Assembly (NCBI RefSeq): GCF_902459555.1
Contig: NZ_CABPSM010000001.1
Coordinates: 62,001 to 126,000 of the forward strand
DNA length: 64,000 bases
Origin: Pandoraea horticolens
Lineage (GTDB): Bacteria; Pseudomonadota; Gammaproteobacteria; Burkholderiales; Burkholderiaceae
Direction: 5' to 3'
The notes beneath the pieces are model-generated. The model had not been told where the DNA came from. It ran no database searches and saw only the letters and a program-made list of their open reading frames with translations. This document shows positions 9,007 to 20,160 of this stretch, one piece after another. Each line of letters opens with the position of its first letter. The stretch's first letter is position 1. Made by a program: the position numbers and the translations under genes.

Positions 9007-9802
9007 TTCTGCCAACAGCAACGCCTCGACCATCAATCCCGGCCTCGGCCCGGCGGGCAAGCCAAGCGCGCTCGTCGTACGCTCGCTCAAGAAGCAGTAC
9101 GGCGCCCGTACCGTCGTCAAGGATGTCTCACTGGACGTGAAAAGCGGCGAAGTCGTGGGTCTGCTGGGCCCGAACGGCGCAGGCAAGACAACGTCGTTCT
9201 ACATGATCGTGGGCCTCGTGCCGGCCGACGACGGTGAAATTCAGCTCGACGGCAATCTGATCAGCGAACTGCCGATTCACGAACGCGCCCGCATGGGAGT
9301 CTCGTATCTGCCGCAGGAAGCGTCGGTATTTCGCAAGCTGACGGTCGAGGACAACATCCGCGCCGTGCTCGAATTGCAGCTCGATGCGCAGGGCAAACCG
9401 CTCAAGCGCGACGAAATCGAACGCCGCATCGAAGCGCTGCTCGACGAATTGCAGGTGAGCCATCTGCGCGAAAATCCGGCAATGTCGCTCTCGGGCGGCG
9501 AGCGCCGCCGTGTGGAAATCGCCCGTGCACTGGCCACGCAACCGCGCTTTATTTTGCTCGACGAACCATTTGCAGGTGTCGATCCGATTGCCGTGTTGGA
9601 AATCCAGCGCATCGTGCGCTTCCTGAAGGACCGCGGCATCGGCGTCCTGATTACCGATCACAACGTGCGCGAGACGCTCGGCATCTGCGATCACGCCTAC
9701 ATTATCAGCGAAGGCTCGGTGCTCGCTGCCGGCACACCCGACCAGATCGTGGCCGACGAAAGCGTTCGCCGCGTCTATCTGGGCGAGAATTTCCGGATGT
9801 AA
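8999..9802 (+). CDS. lptB: LPS export ABC transporter ATP-binding protein LptB
   Basis: A 267-residue cytoplasmic ATPase that powers LPS extraction with LptF and LptG, which are not in the window. Motifs: Walker [17 protein letters not shown] near residue 60, [16 protein letters not shown] (the family Q-loop), signature [15 protein letters not shown], Walker [13 protein letters not shown] and a switch His in [11 protein letters not shown] chose the GTG at 8999 inside the end of lptA; a longer open frame to 8828 is only the lptA region read in another frame. The first 25 residues are a Ser/Asn-rich extension relative to E. coli LptB. Confidence 0.95.
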   Translation: MSNSANSNASTINPGLGPAGKPSALVVRSLKKQYGARTVVKDVSLDVKSGEVVGLLGPNGAGKTTSFYMIVGLVPADDGEIQLDGNLISELPIHERARMGVSYLPQEASVFRKLTVEDNIRAVLELQLDAQGKPLKRDEIERRIEALLDELQVSHLRENPAMSLSGGERRRVEIARALATQPRFILLDEPFAGVDPIAVLEIQRIVRFLKDRGIGVLITDHNVRETLGICDHAYIISEGSVLAAGTPDQIVADESVRRVYLGENFRM

Positions 9803-9896
9803 AGCAAATTTTTCGCATGTAAACCCTGCCTCCGATAGGGGGCGGGGCCGGTTCCGCTGGCGTGACAAAGCCTCTACAATGAAGGCGAGATACGCT

Positions 9897-11384
9897 ATGA
9901 AACCGACTCTTCAACTCCGCACCTCCCAGCACCTGACCCTCACGCCGCAGTTGCAACAATCGATCCGGTTGTTGCAACTGTCCACGCTCGAACTTCAGCA
10001 AGAAGTCGAGCACGCCCTCACCCAGAACCCGATGCTCGAACGCGAGGACGATTGGCTCGCGGGCTCGGTACGCGTGGGCACGGACGGGTCCCTGCGCAAC
10101 GAGCGGAGCACGTCGGGTAGCGGCGCGAACGACAGCTCGGAACCCGCCAGCGGCCGCGACGAAACCCGCGAACTCGACGGCGAGACCCGCTTCGACGACA
10201 ACGCCCAGGACAGCGGCAGCGACTGGAGCCTGAACGACTTCGCCCGCTCGGGCAGCGCGTCGGACGACGACGACAACGCCCGGCCGCAACTTCACGTCGA
10301 CCACCCCAATCTTCGCGAACACCTGTTGGCCCAGTTGCGCCTGACCAAAGCCAGTCCGCGCGACCGGGCGCTGGTGGAATTCCTGATCGAATCGCTCGAC
10401 GAAGATGGCTACCTCGGCACCATGCTCGACGAAATTCAGGCGGAAATGCCCGAAGAGCTGGCGCTCGAGACCGAAGAGATCAACGCCGCGCTCGCGCTGC
10501 TGCAAAGCTTCGACCCGGCGGGCGTGGGCGCCCGCACCCCGGCAGAGTGCCTGCGGCTGCAACTCCAGCGCCTGCCCGCGAGCAACGTTCGCACGCTTTC
10601 GCTGCGAATCGTCAGCGACCACCTGGAACTGCTCGCCGCACGCGATTACACCCGTCTGCGCCGCCTGCTGGGCGTGAACGAAGACAGCTTGCGCGCCGCC
10701 CATCAACTGATTCGTTCGCTCGACCCGTTCCCCGGCGCCGCCTATGGCTCGCCCCAGGCCGATTACGTCGTGCCCGATGTGCTTGTACGCAAACAGGGCA
10801 GCGGCTGGACTGCGGAACTCAATCCCGATGTCATGCCGCGCCTGCGCATCAACGAAATGTATGCGCGCATACTGCGCAATAACCGCAACGATCCCGGCAC
10901 CGGCAACCTACAGCAGCAGCTTCAGGAAGCCCGCTGGCTGATCAAGAACATCCAGCAGCGTTTCGATACGATCCTGCGCGTAGCGCAGGCGATTGTCGAG
11001 CGTCAAAAGAACTTCTTCACGCATGGCGAAATCGGCATGCGGCCCTTGGTTTTACGCGAGATTGCTGATACGCTGGGTTTACACGAATCCACGATTTCAC
11101 GCGTGACTACCAGTAAGTACATGCTCACTCCATTTGGAACCTTTGAGCTGAAGTACTTCTTTGGTTCACATGTGGCAACGGAAGCCGGGGGCGCAGCGTC
11201 ATCGACTGCTATCCGAGCACTCATCAAGCAACTCATAGGAGCAGAAGACCCGCAGACCCCCCTTTCCGACAGTCGTATCGCGGAACTGCTGGCAGAGCAA
11301 GGGTTCGTGGTGGCGCGGCGCACCGTCGCGAAATACCGCGAGGCCATGCGAATCCCGGCAGTGAACTTGCGCAGATCTTTGTAG
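9897..11384 (+). CDS. rpoN: RNA polymerase sigma-54 factor
   Basis: A 495-residue alternative sigma factor for -24/-12 promoters that need enhancer-binding ATPases. The N-terminal activator-interacting region has [20 protein letters not shown] and [13 protein letters not shown]. An acidic region II lies at about 55-130. The core-binding domain and helix-turn-helix follow, with the RpoN box [12 protein letters not shown] near the C-terminus. The ATG at 9897 follows AAGGCGAG; an ATG 18 bases upstream is in frame but less conserved. The last roughly 110 codons (from about 11040) have lower GC and less biased codon use than the first part. Confidence 0.96.
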   Translation: MKPTLQLRTSQHLTLTPQLQQSIRLLQLSTLELQQEVEHALTQNPMLEREDDWLAGSVRVGTDGSLRNERSTSGSGANDSSEPASGRDETRELDGETRFDDNAQDSGSDWSLNDFARSGSASDDDDNARPQLHVDHPNLREHLLAQLRLTKASPRDRALVEFLIESLDEDGYLGTMLDEIQAEMPEELALETEEINAALALLQSFDPAGVGARTPAECLRLQLQRLPASNVRTLSLRIVSDHLELLAARDYTRLRRLLGVNEDSLRAAHQLIRSLDPFPGAAYGSPQADYVVPDVLVRKQGSGWTAELNPDVMPRLRINEMYARILRNNRNDPGTGNLQQQLQEARWLIKNIQQRFDTILRVAQAIVERQKNFFTHGEIGMRPLVLREIADTLGLHESTISRVTTSKYMLTPFGTFELKYFFGSHVATEAGGAASSTAIRALIKQLIGAEDPQTPLSDSRIAELLAEQGFVVARRTVAKYREAMRIPAVNLRRSL

Positions 11385-11526
11385 GACAGTCCTGGTGCGC
11401 CATGTTGGCTCGCTGGGGCATAACGCCGCAGTGCGACATTGCGTCACGTCAATGGCTTGCACTCCCGCTAGCCAGCGTCGTTCATGACGCAGCCTGCACT
11501 TCGGCATTTCAGCAAGGAGAGCAGCT

Positions 11527-11880
11527 ATGAATCTGAAGATCAGTGGACATCACCTCGAACTCACGCCATCATTGCGCGAATTTGTCGTCAACAAGCTCGA
11601 ACGCGTGTTGAGGCATTTCGACCAGCTCATTGGTGCCGAGGTGATCCTATCTGTCGACAAGACTAAGGAGAAGGCCGGACGCCAGATTGCTAGCGTCACC
11701 GTGTATCTCAAGGGCAAGGAGATTTTCGTCGAGAAGTGTGACGAAAATATGTATGCTGCCATCGACAAGCTGATCGACATGCTCGACCGCAAGGTAATGC
11801 AATACAAGGACAAGGTTCAGGATCACGGTCGCGAGGCCCTCAAGCACCAGCAACCTCCCGAGGCAGAGCCGCTGCAATGA
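11527..11880 (+). CDS. hpf: Short-form ribosome hibernation promoting factor
   Basis: A 117-residue protein of the HPF/RaiA (YhbH) family, which binds the 30S decoding centre and promotes 100S dimers or idle 70S ribosomes in stationary phase. The [20 protein letters not shown] start and the beta-alpha-beta-beta-beta-alpha pattern fit the family; the length fits the short HPF class lacking a dimerisation tail. A strong AAGGAGAG site precedes the ATG. It lies 142 bp downstream of rpoN, the usual place in proteobacteria, and is followed by a terminator. Confidence 0.94.
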   Translation: MNLKISGHHLELTPSLREFVVNKLERVLRHFDQLIGAEVILSVDKTKEKAGRQIASVTVYLKGKEIFVEKCDENMYAAIDKLIDMLDRKVMQYKDKVQDHGREALKHQQPPEAEPLQ

Positions 11881-11983
11881 GTCTGTCCGGGCGAGGTAGT
11901 CGCATCGACTGACAGGCATGTGAGTTCTCACGGAACCACCCGAGCGCATACCCGTCTGTCATAAGTCTGGCATCACCCACCGC

Positions 11984-12006
11984 GGGGCCGTTGAACGGCC
12001 CCTTTT
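11984..12006 (+). terminator. Rho-independent terminator after hpf
   Basis: GGGGCCG (11984-11990) pairs with CGGCCCC (11996-12002) around a five-base loop, followed by TTTTAT. It ends the rpoN-hpf transcript ahead of ptsN. Confidence 0.85.
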
Positions 12007-12058
12007 ATATGGTTCCGCCAAGTTCCATGGATTGCCGCGAGCGCCGCGGCGGGTGGTC

Positions 12059-12064
12059 TATAAT
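12059..12064 (+). promoter_or_regulatory. -10 element of a ptsN promoter
   Basis: A perfect TATAAT lies 52 bases before the ptsN start, just after the hpf terminator. A possible -35 (TTGCCG at 12032-12037) is 21 bases away, too far for a standard promoter, so only the -10 is convincing. Confidence 0.45.
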
Positions 12065-12116
12065 GCGAGGTCAATCGGGGGTTGGAGGGCGACGAAGCGT
12101 TCGCCCGCATTACAAG

Positions 12117-12572
12117 ATGAACCGTTTAGTCAAACTCTTACCTGCGTCCAACATCCTGCTTGGACTGTCCGTCACCAGCAAGAAGCGCGTCTTCGAGCAA
12201 GCCGGGCTTCTTTTCGAGAACAATGCCGGCCTGTCGCGCGCGCTTGTGACCGACAATCTGTTCGCCCGCGAGCGTCTGGGCTCGACCGGACTGGGTGAAG
12301 GCGTGGCCATTCCGCATGGCCGTATCAAGGGCCTCAAACATCCGATGGCAGCATTTGTGCGCCTCGAAGACCCGATTCCCTTCGAAGCGCCCGACAGTCA
12401 GCCGGTTTCCCTGCTGTTTTTTTTATTGGTGCCTGAGCAGGCAACGCAGCAACATCTCGAGATTCTTTCCGAAATTGCCCAGTTGCTCTCCGATCGCGCG
12501 ATGCGCGAGACGTTGAGCCACGCACCGAGTGCCGACGAGATCCACGCCGCACTCGCCAACTGGCAGCCCTGA
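12117..12572 (+). CDS. ptsN: Nitrogen-related PTS enzyme IIA (EIIA-Ntr)
   Basis: A 151-residue cytosolic regulatory phosphocarrier. It accepts phosphate from NPr on the His in VAIPHGRIKGLKHP (about residue 66) and controls potassium and nitrogen responses rather than sugar transport. The domain spans the whole protein from LLPASNILLGL. The frame is open upstream to 11991, but the ATG at 12117 matches family starts. It lies between hpf and hprK, the standard beta-proteobacterial order, which links it to HPr kinase control. Confidence 0.93.
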   Translation: MNRLVKLLPASNILLGLSVTSKKRVFEQAGLLFENNAGLSRALVTDNLFARERLGSTGLGEGVAIPHGRIKGLKHPMAAFVRLEDPIPFEAPDSQPVSLLFFLLVPEQATQQHLEILSEIAQLLSDRAMRETLSHAPSADEIHAALANWQP

Positions 12573-12649
12573 ACCGGCGCATGTGCCGGTATCCGCCGCG
12601 AAACTCAGAGAATTCGTAGCTCCCACACCCAACCGAACGAGGCGACGCG

Positions 12650-13615
12650 GTGGAACTGACCGGCATCAACGCGCAAAGCATTTTCGACGACAACGCCGCC
12701 ACGCTGCGGTTGTCGTGGCTGACCGGCCATGAGGGATGGGAGCGCGGTTTCACGCCCGAGAGCGTGGCTACCGCCACCTCCAGCGCCGACCTCGTGGGTC
12801 ACTTGAACCTCATCCACCCGAACCGGATTCAGGTGCTGGGGGAGGCTGAGCTGCGCTACTATCAGCGCCTCACGGACGAAAACCGCAAGCGTCATATGGG
12901 CGAAGTGATTGCGCTCGAACCGCCGTTCCTCGTGGTAGCCGACGGTCTCAAAGCCCCGTCCGATCTGGTATTGCGCTGTACCCGCTCCTCCACGCCGCTG
13001 TTCACTACGTCGATGTCGACGGCAGCAGTCATCGACAGCCTGCGTTTGTACATTTCGCGTGTGTTCGCCCCGCGATGCACGATGCACGGCGTATTTCTCG
13101 ACATTTTGGGCATGGGCGTGCTGCTCACCGGCGACTCCGGTCTCGGCAAGAGCGAACTCGGTCTGGAACTGATCAGCCGGGGTCACGGACTGGTCGCAGA
13201 CGACGCCGTCGATTTCGTGCGCCTCGGGCCGGATTTCGTCGAAGGCCGTTGCCCGCCACTACTGCAAAACCTGCTGGAAGTGCGTGGCCTGGGCCTGCTC
13301 GACATCAAGACGATCTTCGGTGAAACGGCAGTGCGCCGGAAGATGAAGCTCAAGCTGATCGTCCAGTTGGTGCGCCGCCCCGACGGCGAATTCCAGCGCC
13401 TGCCGCTCGAAGCGCAGACGGTGGATGTGCTGGGCCTGCCCATCAACAAGGTCATCCTGCAAGTGGCAGCCGGGCGAAACCTCGCCGTGCTGGTCGAAGC
13501 CGCCGTGCGGAATACGATCCTGCAACTTCGCGGCATCGATACCCTCAAGGACTTCATGGAGCGCCAGCGGCAAGCCATGCAGGACCCGGACGGCATGCAG
13601 AGCAAGCTGCTCTGA
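12650..13615 (+). CDS. hprK: HPr kinase/phosphorylase
   Basis: A 321-residue bifunctional enzyme that phosphorylates or dephosphorylates a Ser of HPr. The C-terminal kinase domain has the P-loop [15 protein letters not shown] near residue 163 and the family signature [16 protein letters not shown] near 210. The N-terminal half is the usual HprK_N domain. The start is GTG at 12650. In beta-proteobacteria HprK lies with ptsN and rapZ, and the system signals rather than controlling Firmicutes-style catabolite repression. No HPr gene is in the window. Confidence 0.95.
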   Translation: MELTGINAQSIFDDNAATLRLSWLTGHEGWERGFTPESVATATSSADLVGHLNLIHPNRIQVLGEAELRYYQRLTDENRKRHMGEVIALEPPFLVVADGLKAPSDLVLRCTRSSTPLFTTSMSTAAVIDSLRLYISRVFAPRCTMHGVFLDILGMGVLLTGDSGLGKSELGLELISRGHGLVADDAVDFVRLGPDFVEGRCPPLLQNLLEVRGLGLLDIKTIFGETAVRRKMKLKLIVQLVRRPDGEFQRLPLEAQTVDVLGLPINKVILQVAAGRNLAVLVEAAVRNTILQLRGIDTLKDFMERQRQAMQDPDGMQSKLL

Positions 13616-13687
13616 ATCCCCCACGGGGGGCGCCTACCGTCGCCCGAAGCGCCGGGGTTTACCGCAATTTCCGCTTTTTTCTGTCAA

Positions 13688-13712
13688 CGCCGCGCGATTG
13701 CGGCGCGTTTTC
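13688..13712 (+). terminator. Rho-independent terminator after hprK
   Basis: CGCCGC (13688-13693) pairs with GCGGCG (13700-13705); further CG pairs may extend it. It is followed by CGTTTTCTTTC. Confidence 0.7.
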
Positions 13713-13774
13713 TTTCATGTTGTAATCGCCACGCGGTCCCTTCCCGTGCGTGTCGACCTTATGGAGAGACAATC

Positions 13775-14098
13775 ATGAAAAAAGCACTCGCTGCATTGCT
13801 TCTGGTATCCCCGCTGCTCGCATCGCCCGTATTTGCCCAGACGGCCGCCCCGGCGACTGCTCCCAAGGCAGCCAACGCCCAGCAGAACAAGATGAGCACC
13901 TGCAACACGCAAGCAGCCGGTAAGAAGGGTGACGACCGCAAGGCGTTCATGAAGGAATGCCTGTCGAGCAAGCCCGCCGCCGCCAAGCCGACCCAGCAGG
14001 AAAAGATGAAGACCTGTAACGCACAGGCGGGCGACAAGAAGGGCGATGATCGCAAAGCGTTCATGAAGTCGTGCCTGTCGAACAAGCCGGCGGCCTGA
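13775..14098 (+). CDS. PsiF-repeat periplasmic protein
   Basis: A 107-residue protein with a signal peptide ([21 protein letters not shown], cleaved before Q22). It has two PsiF repeats of about 28 residues: [19 protein letters not shown] and [19 protein letters not shown], each ending FMK(E/S)CLS. Each repeat holds two Cys that probably form a disulfide in the periplasm. E. coli PsiF is phosphate-starvation inducible but of unknown function. I found no PHO box upstream here. GGAGAGA precedes the ATG. It stands alone between hprK and rapZ with hairpins on both sides. Confidence 0.88.
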   Translation: MKKALAALLLVSPLLASPVFAQTAAPATAPKAANAQQNKMSTCNTQAAGKKGDDRKAFMKECLSSKPAAAKPTQQEKMKTCNAQAGDKKGDDRKAFMKSCLSNKPAA

Positions 14099-14124
14099 AG
14101 CCTTTTCCCCGCTAACGCATACCC

Positions 14125-14147
14125 AGCGGCGCCCTACGGGCGCCGCT
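14125..14147 (+). terminator. GC-rich hairpin after the psiF-like gene
   Basis: A perfect ten-base stem AGCGGCGCCC / GGGCGCCGCT with a three-base loop lies 27 bases after the stop. No T-tract follows directly, so termination would be weak. A second hairpin (TCTCGT-GAA-ACGAGA) follows at about 14170-14184. Confidence 0.55.
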
Positions 14148-14270
14148 GTCGCATGTGCAACGCTTTTTTCTCGTGAAACGAGAGAAATCCCCGGGAACGT
14201 TCTTGTTTCTGTCGGCTCGACACCCGTAAGACACAATCGCTTACCATCATGGTTGTATTCGGGGAATGTC

Positions 14271-15146
14271 ATGAAGATCGTACTGATTACCGGCGTTTCG
14301 GGTTCCGGCAAATCGCTGGCCCTGAACGTCCTTGAGGACGCAGGTTACTACTGCGTCGACAATTTGCCGTCGCGCTTCCTGCCTGAACTCGCCGAATATC
14401 TCGAAACGCAGAACTACACACGTCTCGCGGTCGCCATCGACGCACGCAGCGGCGGCTCGCTCGCCGATCTGCCACCGATCATCGGCGGACTGCGCCGCTT
14501 CGGCCACGACGTGCGGGTACTGTTCCTCAACGCCACCACGCAAACGCTCGTGCAGCGTTTTTCCGAGACGCGCCGCCGTCATCCGCTCTCTGTCCTGGGC
14601 GACGATACGGTGTCGGCCACTGGCTCGCTCGTCGAAGCGATCGAGAAAGAGCGCGAAATGCTCAATAGCGTGACCGAACTCGGTCACCAGATCGACACCA
14701 GCAATTTGCGCGCGAGTGCATTGCGCCGCTGGATCCGCGAATTCGTCCAGCACGATCACGCCGGACTCACGCTGATGTTCGAGTCTTTCGGATTCAAGCA
14801 CGGTGTGCCGCTGGACGCCGATCTCGTGTTCGATGTCCGCTCTCTGCCCAATCCGTATTACGACGCGCAGCTTCGTCCGCTAACCGGCCGCGATCAGCCG
14901 GTGATCGACTTCCTCTCGTCCATCCCAGAAGTCGACGAGATGACCAACGATATCGGCGCGTATCTGCAGAAGTGGCTGCCGAGCTACATGCGCGACAACC
15001 GTAGCTACCTGACGGTGGCGATCGGCTGCACGGGCGGCCAGCACCGCTCTGTCTTCATCGCCGAAAGGCTGGGCGAGCGCTTTCGCGCGGAAGCCAGCGT
15101 GCTCGTGCGGCATCGCGAACTCGCCCCCCTCGACCCTGCAACCTGA
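14271..15146 (+). CDS. rapZ: RNase adapter protein / nucleotide-binding protein RapZ (YvcJ family)
   Basis: A 291-residue P-loop protein. The N-terminal domain starts [15 protein letters not shown] (Walker A). The C-terminal domain carries the conserved [16 protein letters not shown] near residue 250, the metabolite-binding region. In E. coli RapZ binds glucosamine-6-phosphate and guides RNase E to a small RNA controlling GlmS; the beta-proteobacterial role is less clear. It belongs to the rpoN-hpf-ptsN-hprK-rapZ block. The ATG at 14271 gives the expected N-terminus. It ends one base from the convergent mutY. Confidence 0.94.
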   Translation: MKIVLITGVSGSGKSLALNVLEDAGYYCVDNLPSRFLPELAEYLETQNYTRLAVAIDARSGGSLADLPPIIGGLRRFGHDVRVLFLNATTQTLVQRFSETRRRHPLSVLGDDTVSATGSLVEAIEKEREMLNSVTELGHQIDTSNLRASALRRWIREFVQHDHAGLTLMFESFGFKHGVPLDADLVFDVRSLPNPYYDAQLRPLTGRDQPVIDFLSSIPEVDEMTNDIGAYLQKWLPSYMRDNRSYLTVAIGCTGGQHRSVFIAERLGERFRAEASVLVRHRELAPLDPAT

Positions 15147-15147
15147 C

Positions 15148-16320
<1,173 letters not shown>

Positions 16321-16403
16321 AGCGTTTTTTAGGGTGTCTTGTACGGCGATCGGTGGCAGTCGGGCCGGACTTTCCGGTCATCCCTCTTGCCGCCGCAGCA
16401 GCG

Positions 16404-17234
16404 TCATTTCTGACAATGCGGGCAGAAGAACGTGGAGCGCTGGCCCTGCACGATCTGCCGGATTGGCGTGCCACACACGCGACATGGCTGTCCGGCACGG
16501 TCGTAGACGAAATACTCCTGCTGGAAATAGCCGCTCTTGCCGTCGCTACCCACGAAGTCGCGCAACGTGCTGCCACCTTTCTCAATGGCTGCGGCGAGCA
16601 CATCCTTGATTGCTTTTGCGAGCTTTTCCGCGCGCGGCCGGGAGAGTTTGCCTGCCTGCATGCGCGGGTGGATGCCAGCACGAAAAAGACTCTCCGACGC
16701 ATAGATGTTACCCACGCCCACGACGATGCTGCCTGCGAGCAATGCCTGCTTGATGGCGACCGTGCGCCCGCGTGTGCCTGCATACAGGCGCTGTCCGTCG
16801 AAGTCGTCTGTCAGCGGTTCCACCCCGAGACTGGCGAGCAGCGGATGCATGAGCACGTCGCCTGCCGAGCGCGGGTGGAACAGCACCGCGCCGAAGCGGC
16901 GCGGATCGCGATAGCGCAGCGCGCACCGCTCGAACACGAGGTCGATGTGGTCATGCACGCCAGCGGCGGGCAGCGCGTGCGGCTCGGACATGACGCGCAA
17001 CGTGCCGGTCATGCCCAGATGCACGAGCAACCAGCCGGGGGCATATTCGAGCAGCAGGTATTTGCCGCGACGGGTCACGCCGACGAGCGTTTCGCCACGC
17101 AGGAGCGTGTCGAGGCCGTCGGGCACCGGCCAGCGCAGCGAGGCGTTGCGCACGTCGATACGCGCGACACGCGTGCCCGCCACGTGCGGCGCAATACCGC
17201 GGCGGGTGACTTCGACTTCCGGGAGTTCAGGCAT
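16404..17234 (-). CDS. mutM: Formamidopyrimidine-DNA glycosylase
   Basis: A 276-residue bifunctional glycosylase/AP lyase that excises 8-oxoguanine and formamidopyrimidines. It starts [13 protein letters not shown], so the catalytic Pro and Glu follow the removed Met. The Lys in [10 protein letters not shown], the H2TH region [19 protein letters not shown] and the C-terminal zinc finger C-x2-C-x16-C-x2-C (CRVCG...CPHC) are all intact. It is adjacent to mutY and divergent from the TPR gene. Confidence 0.96.
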   Translation of the reverse strand: MPELPEVEVTRRGIAPHVAGTRVARIDVRNASLRWPVPDGLDTLLRGETLVGVTRRGKYLLLEYAPGWLLVHLGMTGTLRVMSEPHALPAAGVHDHIDLVFERCALRYRDPRRFGAVLFHPRSAGDVLMHPLLASLGVEPLTDDFDGQRLYAGTRGRTVAIKQALLAGSIVVGVGNIYASESLFRAGIHPRMQAGKLSRPRAEKLAKAIKDVLAAAIEKGGSTLRDFVGSDGKSGYFQQEYFVYDRAGQPCRVCGTPIRQIVQGQRSTFFCPHCQK

Positions 17235-17282
17235 GCCTGCGAACGTTTGCTGAGGATTTAGACTCTATTGTATCGGGCGCGC

Positions 17283-17288
17283 TACAAT
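17283..17288 (+). promoter_or_regulatory. Possible -10 element upstream of the TPR/lolB genes
   Basis: TACAAT lies 25 bases before the ATG of the TPR protein, in the divergent spacer from mutM. No good -35 is seen at 16-18 bases. Confidence 0.35.
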
Positions 17289-17313
17289 CGCTCGAAACTT
17301 GCCGTGGATCCCT

Positions 17314-19266
17314 ATGCCGAACACCCGATTCCAGTCCATTCCCGCCGCCGAGAACACGGTGGTCACCGTGGCACCCGTGGTCTTGCGCCTGCGCGGCGCC
17401 CTGGCACGCGGGGCGTGGGCCGGCGCAACGGCGCTCGGCGTCACCTGCGCCAGCGCGATCATGGCATTCCTGCCATCTTCGAGCGCGTTCGCACAAACCA
17501 GGCCCGCCACGCAAACCGCACAGAAAGCGCCGGCGCCTCCCGCCAGCGCCCCGGCGGCTGCGCCGTCCAAGGCAAGCGCTCCGCGCGCGGCCGGCGAGGC
17601 GGACACCGATAGCGACGACTTCAAGTCGAATGCGAACGCCCCCCGCGAAAATCTCCCGAACGTCGCGCTCTCCAGCGAGATCGTCTTCGAAGTGATGGCC
17701 GCCGAACTGAGCCTGCAACAGGGCAACCTGGCCCCGGCGTTCAACACGTACATCGCACTGGCGAATCGGACGAAGGACCCGCGCATGGCGCGCCGCGCCG
17801 TCGAGATCGCGCTGGGTGCGCGCCAGCTCGGCGACGCGCTGGTCGCCGCGCGGCTGTGGCATCAACTCGATCCCGCCTGGCGTCCGGCCTCGCAATTGCT
17901 CGCAAGCCTTCAAGTCGGCACCGGCCATTTGGCGGAAGCCGAACCGCTGCTCGTCGACGAACTGAACAAGGTGCCGGAGGCGCGTCGCGGTCAGGCCATT
18001 CTCGAACTGCAGCAGATGATTGCGCGCAGTCCGGAACGCGCCACAGGCATCGACTCGCTCAAGCGCATGCTGGCCAACGACATGCAACGCCCCGAGGCAC
18101 AACTGGCCATCGCCCGCTCGCAACTCGATGCCGGCGACACAGTCGGTGCGCGCACGTCGCTCGAAACGGCGCTCAAGCTCAAACCCGACTATGAAGCCGC
18201 CGCCCTGCTTTACGGCCAGATGGGCCCGGAAGAGCGCACCAGCGCCATCGCCGGATTGAAGACTTTCCTCGATCGCAATCCGAACGCCAAGGAAGCCCGC
18301 TTCGCCTACGCCAAGCTGCTGCTCGCGGACAATCAGCTCGACGCCGCACAAAAGCAGTTCGAGACGCTGGAGAAGCGTTTTCCGCATGAACTCTCGACGC
18401 TGATGGCGCTCGCATTGCTCAACCTGCACGCCAAGCATCCGGAGCAAGCCGAACAGTATTTGCAGAAATACGCGGCAGAGGCGGAGCAACAGAATACCGA
18501 CGGCGCGCAAGCGTACGTTTATCTCGCGCAGATCGCGCAGGATCGCAAGGATTACCCGGCCGCCGACAAGTGGCTCTCGAAGATTCGCGAAGACAGCAAC
18601 GCGTATCTGCCCGCACAGATCGGGCGCGCGCAATTGCTCGCCGATCAGGGCAAGGTCGAGGAAGGCCGCGCGCTGCTGCATGGCATCAAGTCGAGCGACC
18701 CGCGCGAGCAACTCGCGCTCAAGCGAGCCGAGTCGGATCTACTCGTCAAGGCAAAGCGCTACGACGACGCCGAAAAACTGCTTGCCGCCGAGGTCAAGAA
18801 CAATCCCGACGATCCGGATCTGCTCTATCAGTACGGTATGGTGGCCGAACTGAACAAGCACTACGACGTGATGGAAAAAGCGATGCGTCGCGTGATGACG
18901 TCGCAGCCCGAGAACGCGCAGGCCTACAACGCACTCGGCTATTCGCTGACCGAGCGCAACACGCGTTTGCCTGAAGCGCTCAAGCTGCTGCAGAAGGCGG
19001 CGTCGCTCGCACCGGAAGATCCGTACATCATGGACAGCCTCGGCTGGGTGAAATACCGCCTCGGCGACAAGCAACAGGCGCTCGATCTGCTGCGCCGCGC
19101 CTACGGCATTCAGGCGCAGGCGGAAATCGGCGCGCATCTGGGTGAAGTGCTGTGGGAGTCGGGCCAGCAGGACGAGGCGCGCAAGACCTGGCGCGAAGCC
19201 TTGAAGCTCGACGGCGACGACGACACCCTGCGCTCGACCATGAAACGTTACAACGTCGCACCGTAA
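17314..19266 (+). CDS. Tetratricopeptide-repeat protein, exported
   Basis: A 650-residue protein. A long N-terminal targeting region (hydrophobic core near residues 28-55, ending SSAFAQ) is followed by an Ala/Pro-rich linker and then many TPR-like helical pairs from about residue 120 to the end. Examples are GYSLTERNTRLPEALKLLQ and DSLGWVKYRLGDKQQALDLL near the C-terminus. Such proteins lie directly before lolB in beta-proteobacteria and are thought to be periplasmic scaffolds; the function is not established. The stop overlaps the lolB ATG as TAATG. A TTG 15 bases upstream is less likely as a start. Confidence 0.85.
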   Translation: MPNTRFQSIPAAENTVVTVAPVVLRLRGALARGAWAGATALGVTCASAIMAFLPSSSAFAQTRPATQTAQKAPAPPASAPAAAPSKASAPRAAGEADTDSDDFKSNANAPRENLPNVALSSEIVFEVMAAELSLQQGNLAPAFNTYIALANRTKDPRMARRAVEIALGARQLGDALVAARLWHQLDPAWRPASQLLASLQVGTGHLAEAEPLLVDELNKVPEARRGQAILELQQMIARSPERATGIDSLKRMLANDMQRPEAQLAIARSQLDAGDTVGARTSLETALKLKPDYEAAALLYGQMGPEERTSAIAGLKTFLDRNPNAKEARFAYAKLLLADNQLDAAQKQFETLEKRFPHELSTLMALALLNLHAKHPEQAEQYLQKYAAEAEQQNTDGAQAYVYLAQIAQDRKDYPAADKWLSKIREDSNAYLPAQIGRAQLLADQGKVEEGRALLHGIKSSDPREQLALKRAESDLLVKAKRYDDAEKLLAAEVKNNPDDPDLLYQYGMVAELNKHYDVMEKAMRRVMTSQPENAQAYNALGYSLTERNTRLPEALKLLQKAASLAPEDPYIMDSLGWVKYRLGDKQQALDLLRRAYGIQAQAEIGAHLGEVLWESGQQDEARKTWREALKLDGDDDTLRSTMKRYNVAP

Positions 19267-19910
19267 TGCAGAAGATGTCGACGTTTTCGTTTCGTGCAGC
19301 ATCGCTCTCGTTCGTTGTGTCTCGCTCGCTTCGCACCATGACGCTGGCGCTGGCTTGCGCGAGCGCCGTGTTGGCGACGGGGTGCGCGAGTCTTGCGCCA
19401 CCCACGCCTGTCACGCCACCGGACGGCGCCAGCGTCGAGCACTATCGCGGTCGCTTTGCGGTGCGTTACGAGCAAAACGGCGAGGCGCGCAATACCTACG
19501 GCAATTTCGACTGGCAGCAAAGCGGCGAGAACGCGACCGTCCAACTGCTCGACCCGCTTGGGCAGACGCAGGCGATCGTGCGCGAGAGTCCGCGAACGGC
19601 ATCGCTCGAATTGCCCGGCAAGGCCCCGTTGACCGGTCCACGTCTCGAAGACGTCATGCACGATGCATTGGGCTTTGCACTGCCGGTAGGCGGCCTGCGC
19701 TATTGGCTGCGCATGCAGGGTGCGCCGGGCTCGCACGCGAGCATCGAGCGCGATCCGCAGACACAACGTCCGACCCATTTGAAGCAGGACGGCTGGACGA
19801 TCGATTACCAGGCCTATTTCGACGGCTCGCCGCTGCGGGTCAAACGCATCGACCTCTCGCGCGACCTCGACGGCTCGCCGCTCGCCGTTCGGCTGGTGAT
19901 CGACGAGTAA
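19266..19910 (+). CDS. lolB: Outer-membrane lipoprotein insertion protein LolB
   Basis: A 214-residue outer-membrane lipoprotein that receives lipoproteins from LolA and inserts them. A type II signal peptide ends VLATG-C near residue 39. The domain then shows HYRGRFAVRYEQNGEARNTY and NFDWQQSGENATVQLLDPLG, typical of LolB. The ATG overlaps the upstream stop (TAATG); other ATGs at 19275 and 19338 could also serve, because the distance to the lipobox is long. It precedes ispE, the usual order. Confidence 0.9.
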   Translation: MQKMSTFSFRAASLSFVVSRSLRTMTLALACASAVLATGCASLAPPTPVTPPDGASVEHYRGRFAVRYEQNGEARNTYGNFDWQQSGENATVQLLDPLGQTQAIVRESPRTASLELPGKAPLTGPRLEDVMHDALGFALPVGGLRYWLRMQGAPGSHASIERDPQTQRPTHLKQDGWTIDYQAYFDGSPLRVKRIDLSRDLDGSPLAVRLVIDE

Positions 19911-20160
19911 GTCTCGGGCGGTATTGCCTTATTCTCCGCTTCGCTTTCGCCATGGTGACGTCGATACCCGTACGGGCATCGTCACCGCGACGGTGCTATC
20001 CTTGGCCCCGCCCCATCAGACGTATGTCGACATCGTGAGCGCTCATGCGAGTGCGGCGTCTTTGTCGATTGGACTGCATCGGGACCATCTTCCCCTTTTC
20101 CGGATACCCGCGTCGCGGCATTGCGATGCGGGTGTCCGATAGCCATCGTTTCGCATCGCC

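Noticed and set aside
13616-13774. PHO box before the psiF-like gene
   Set aside because: One CTGTCAA occurs at 13681, but no second heptamer is found 11 bases away.
19924-20142. 72-codon frame between lolB and ispE
   Set aside because: No ribosome site or recognisable domain. The interval more likely holds only leader sequence.
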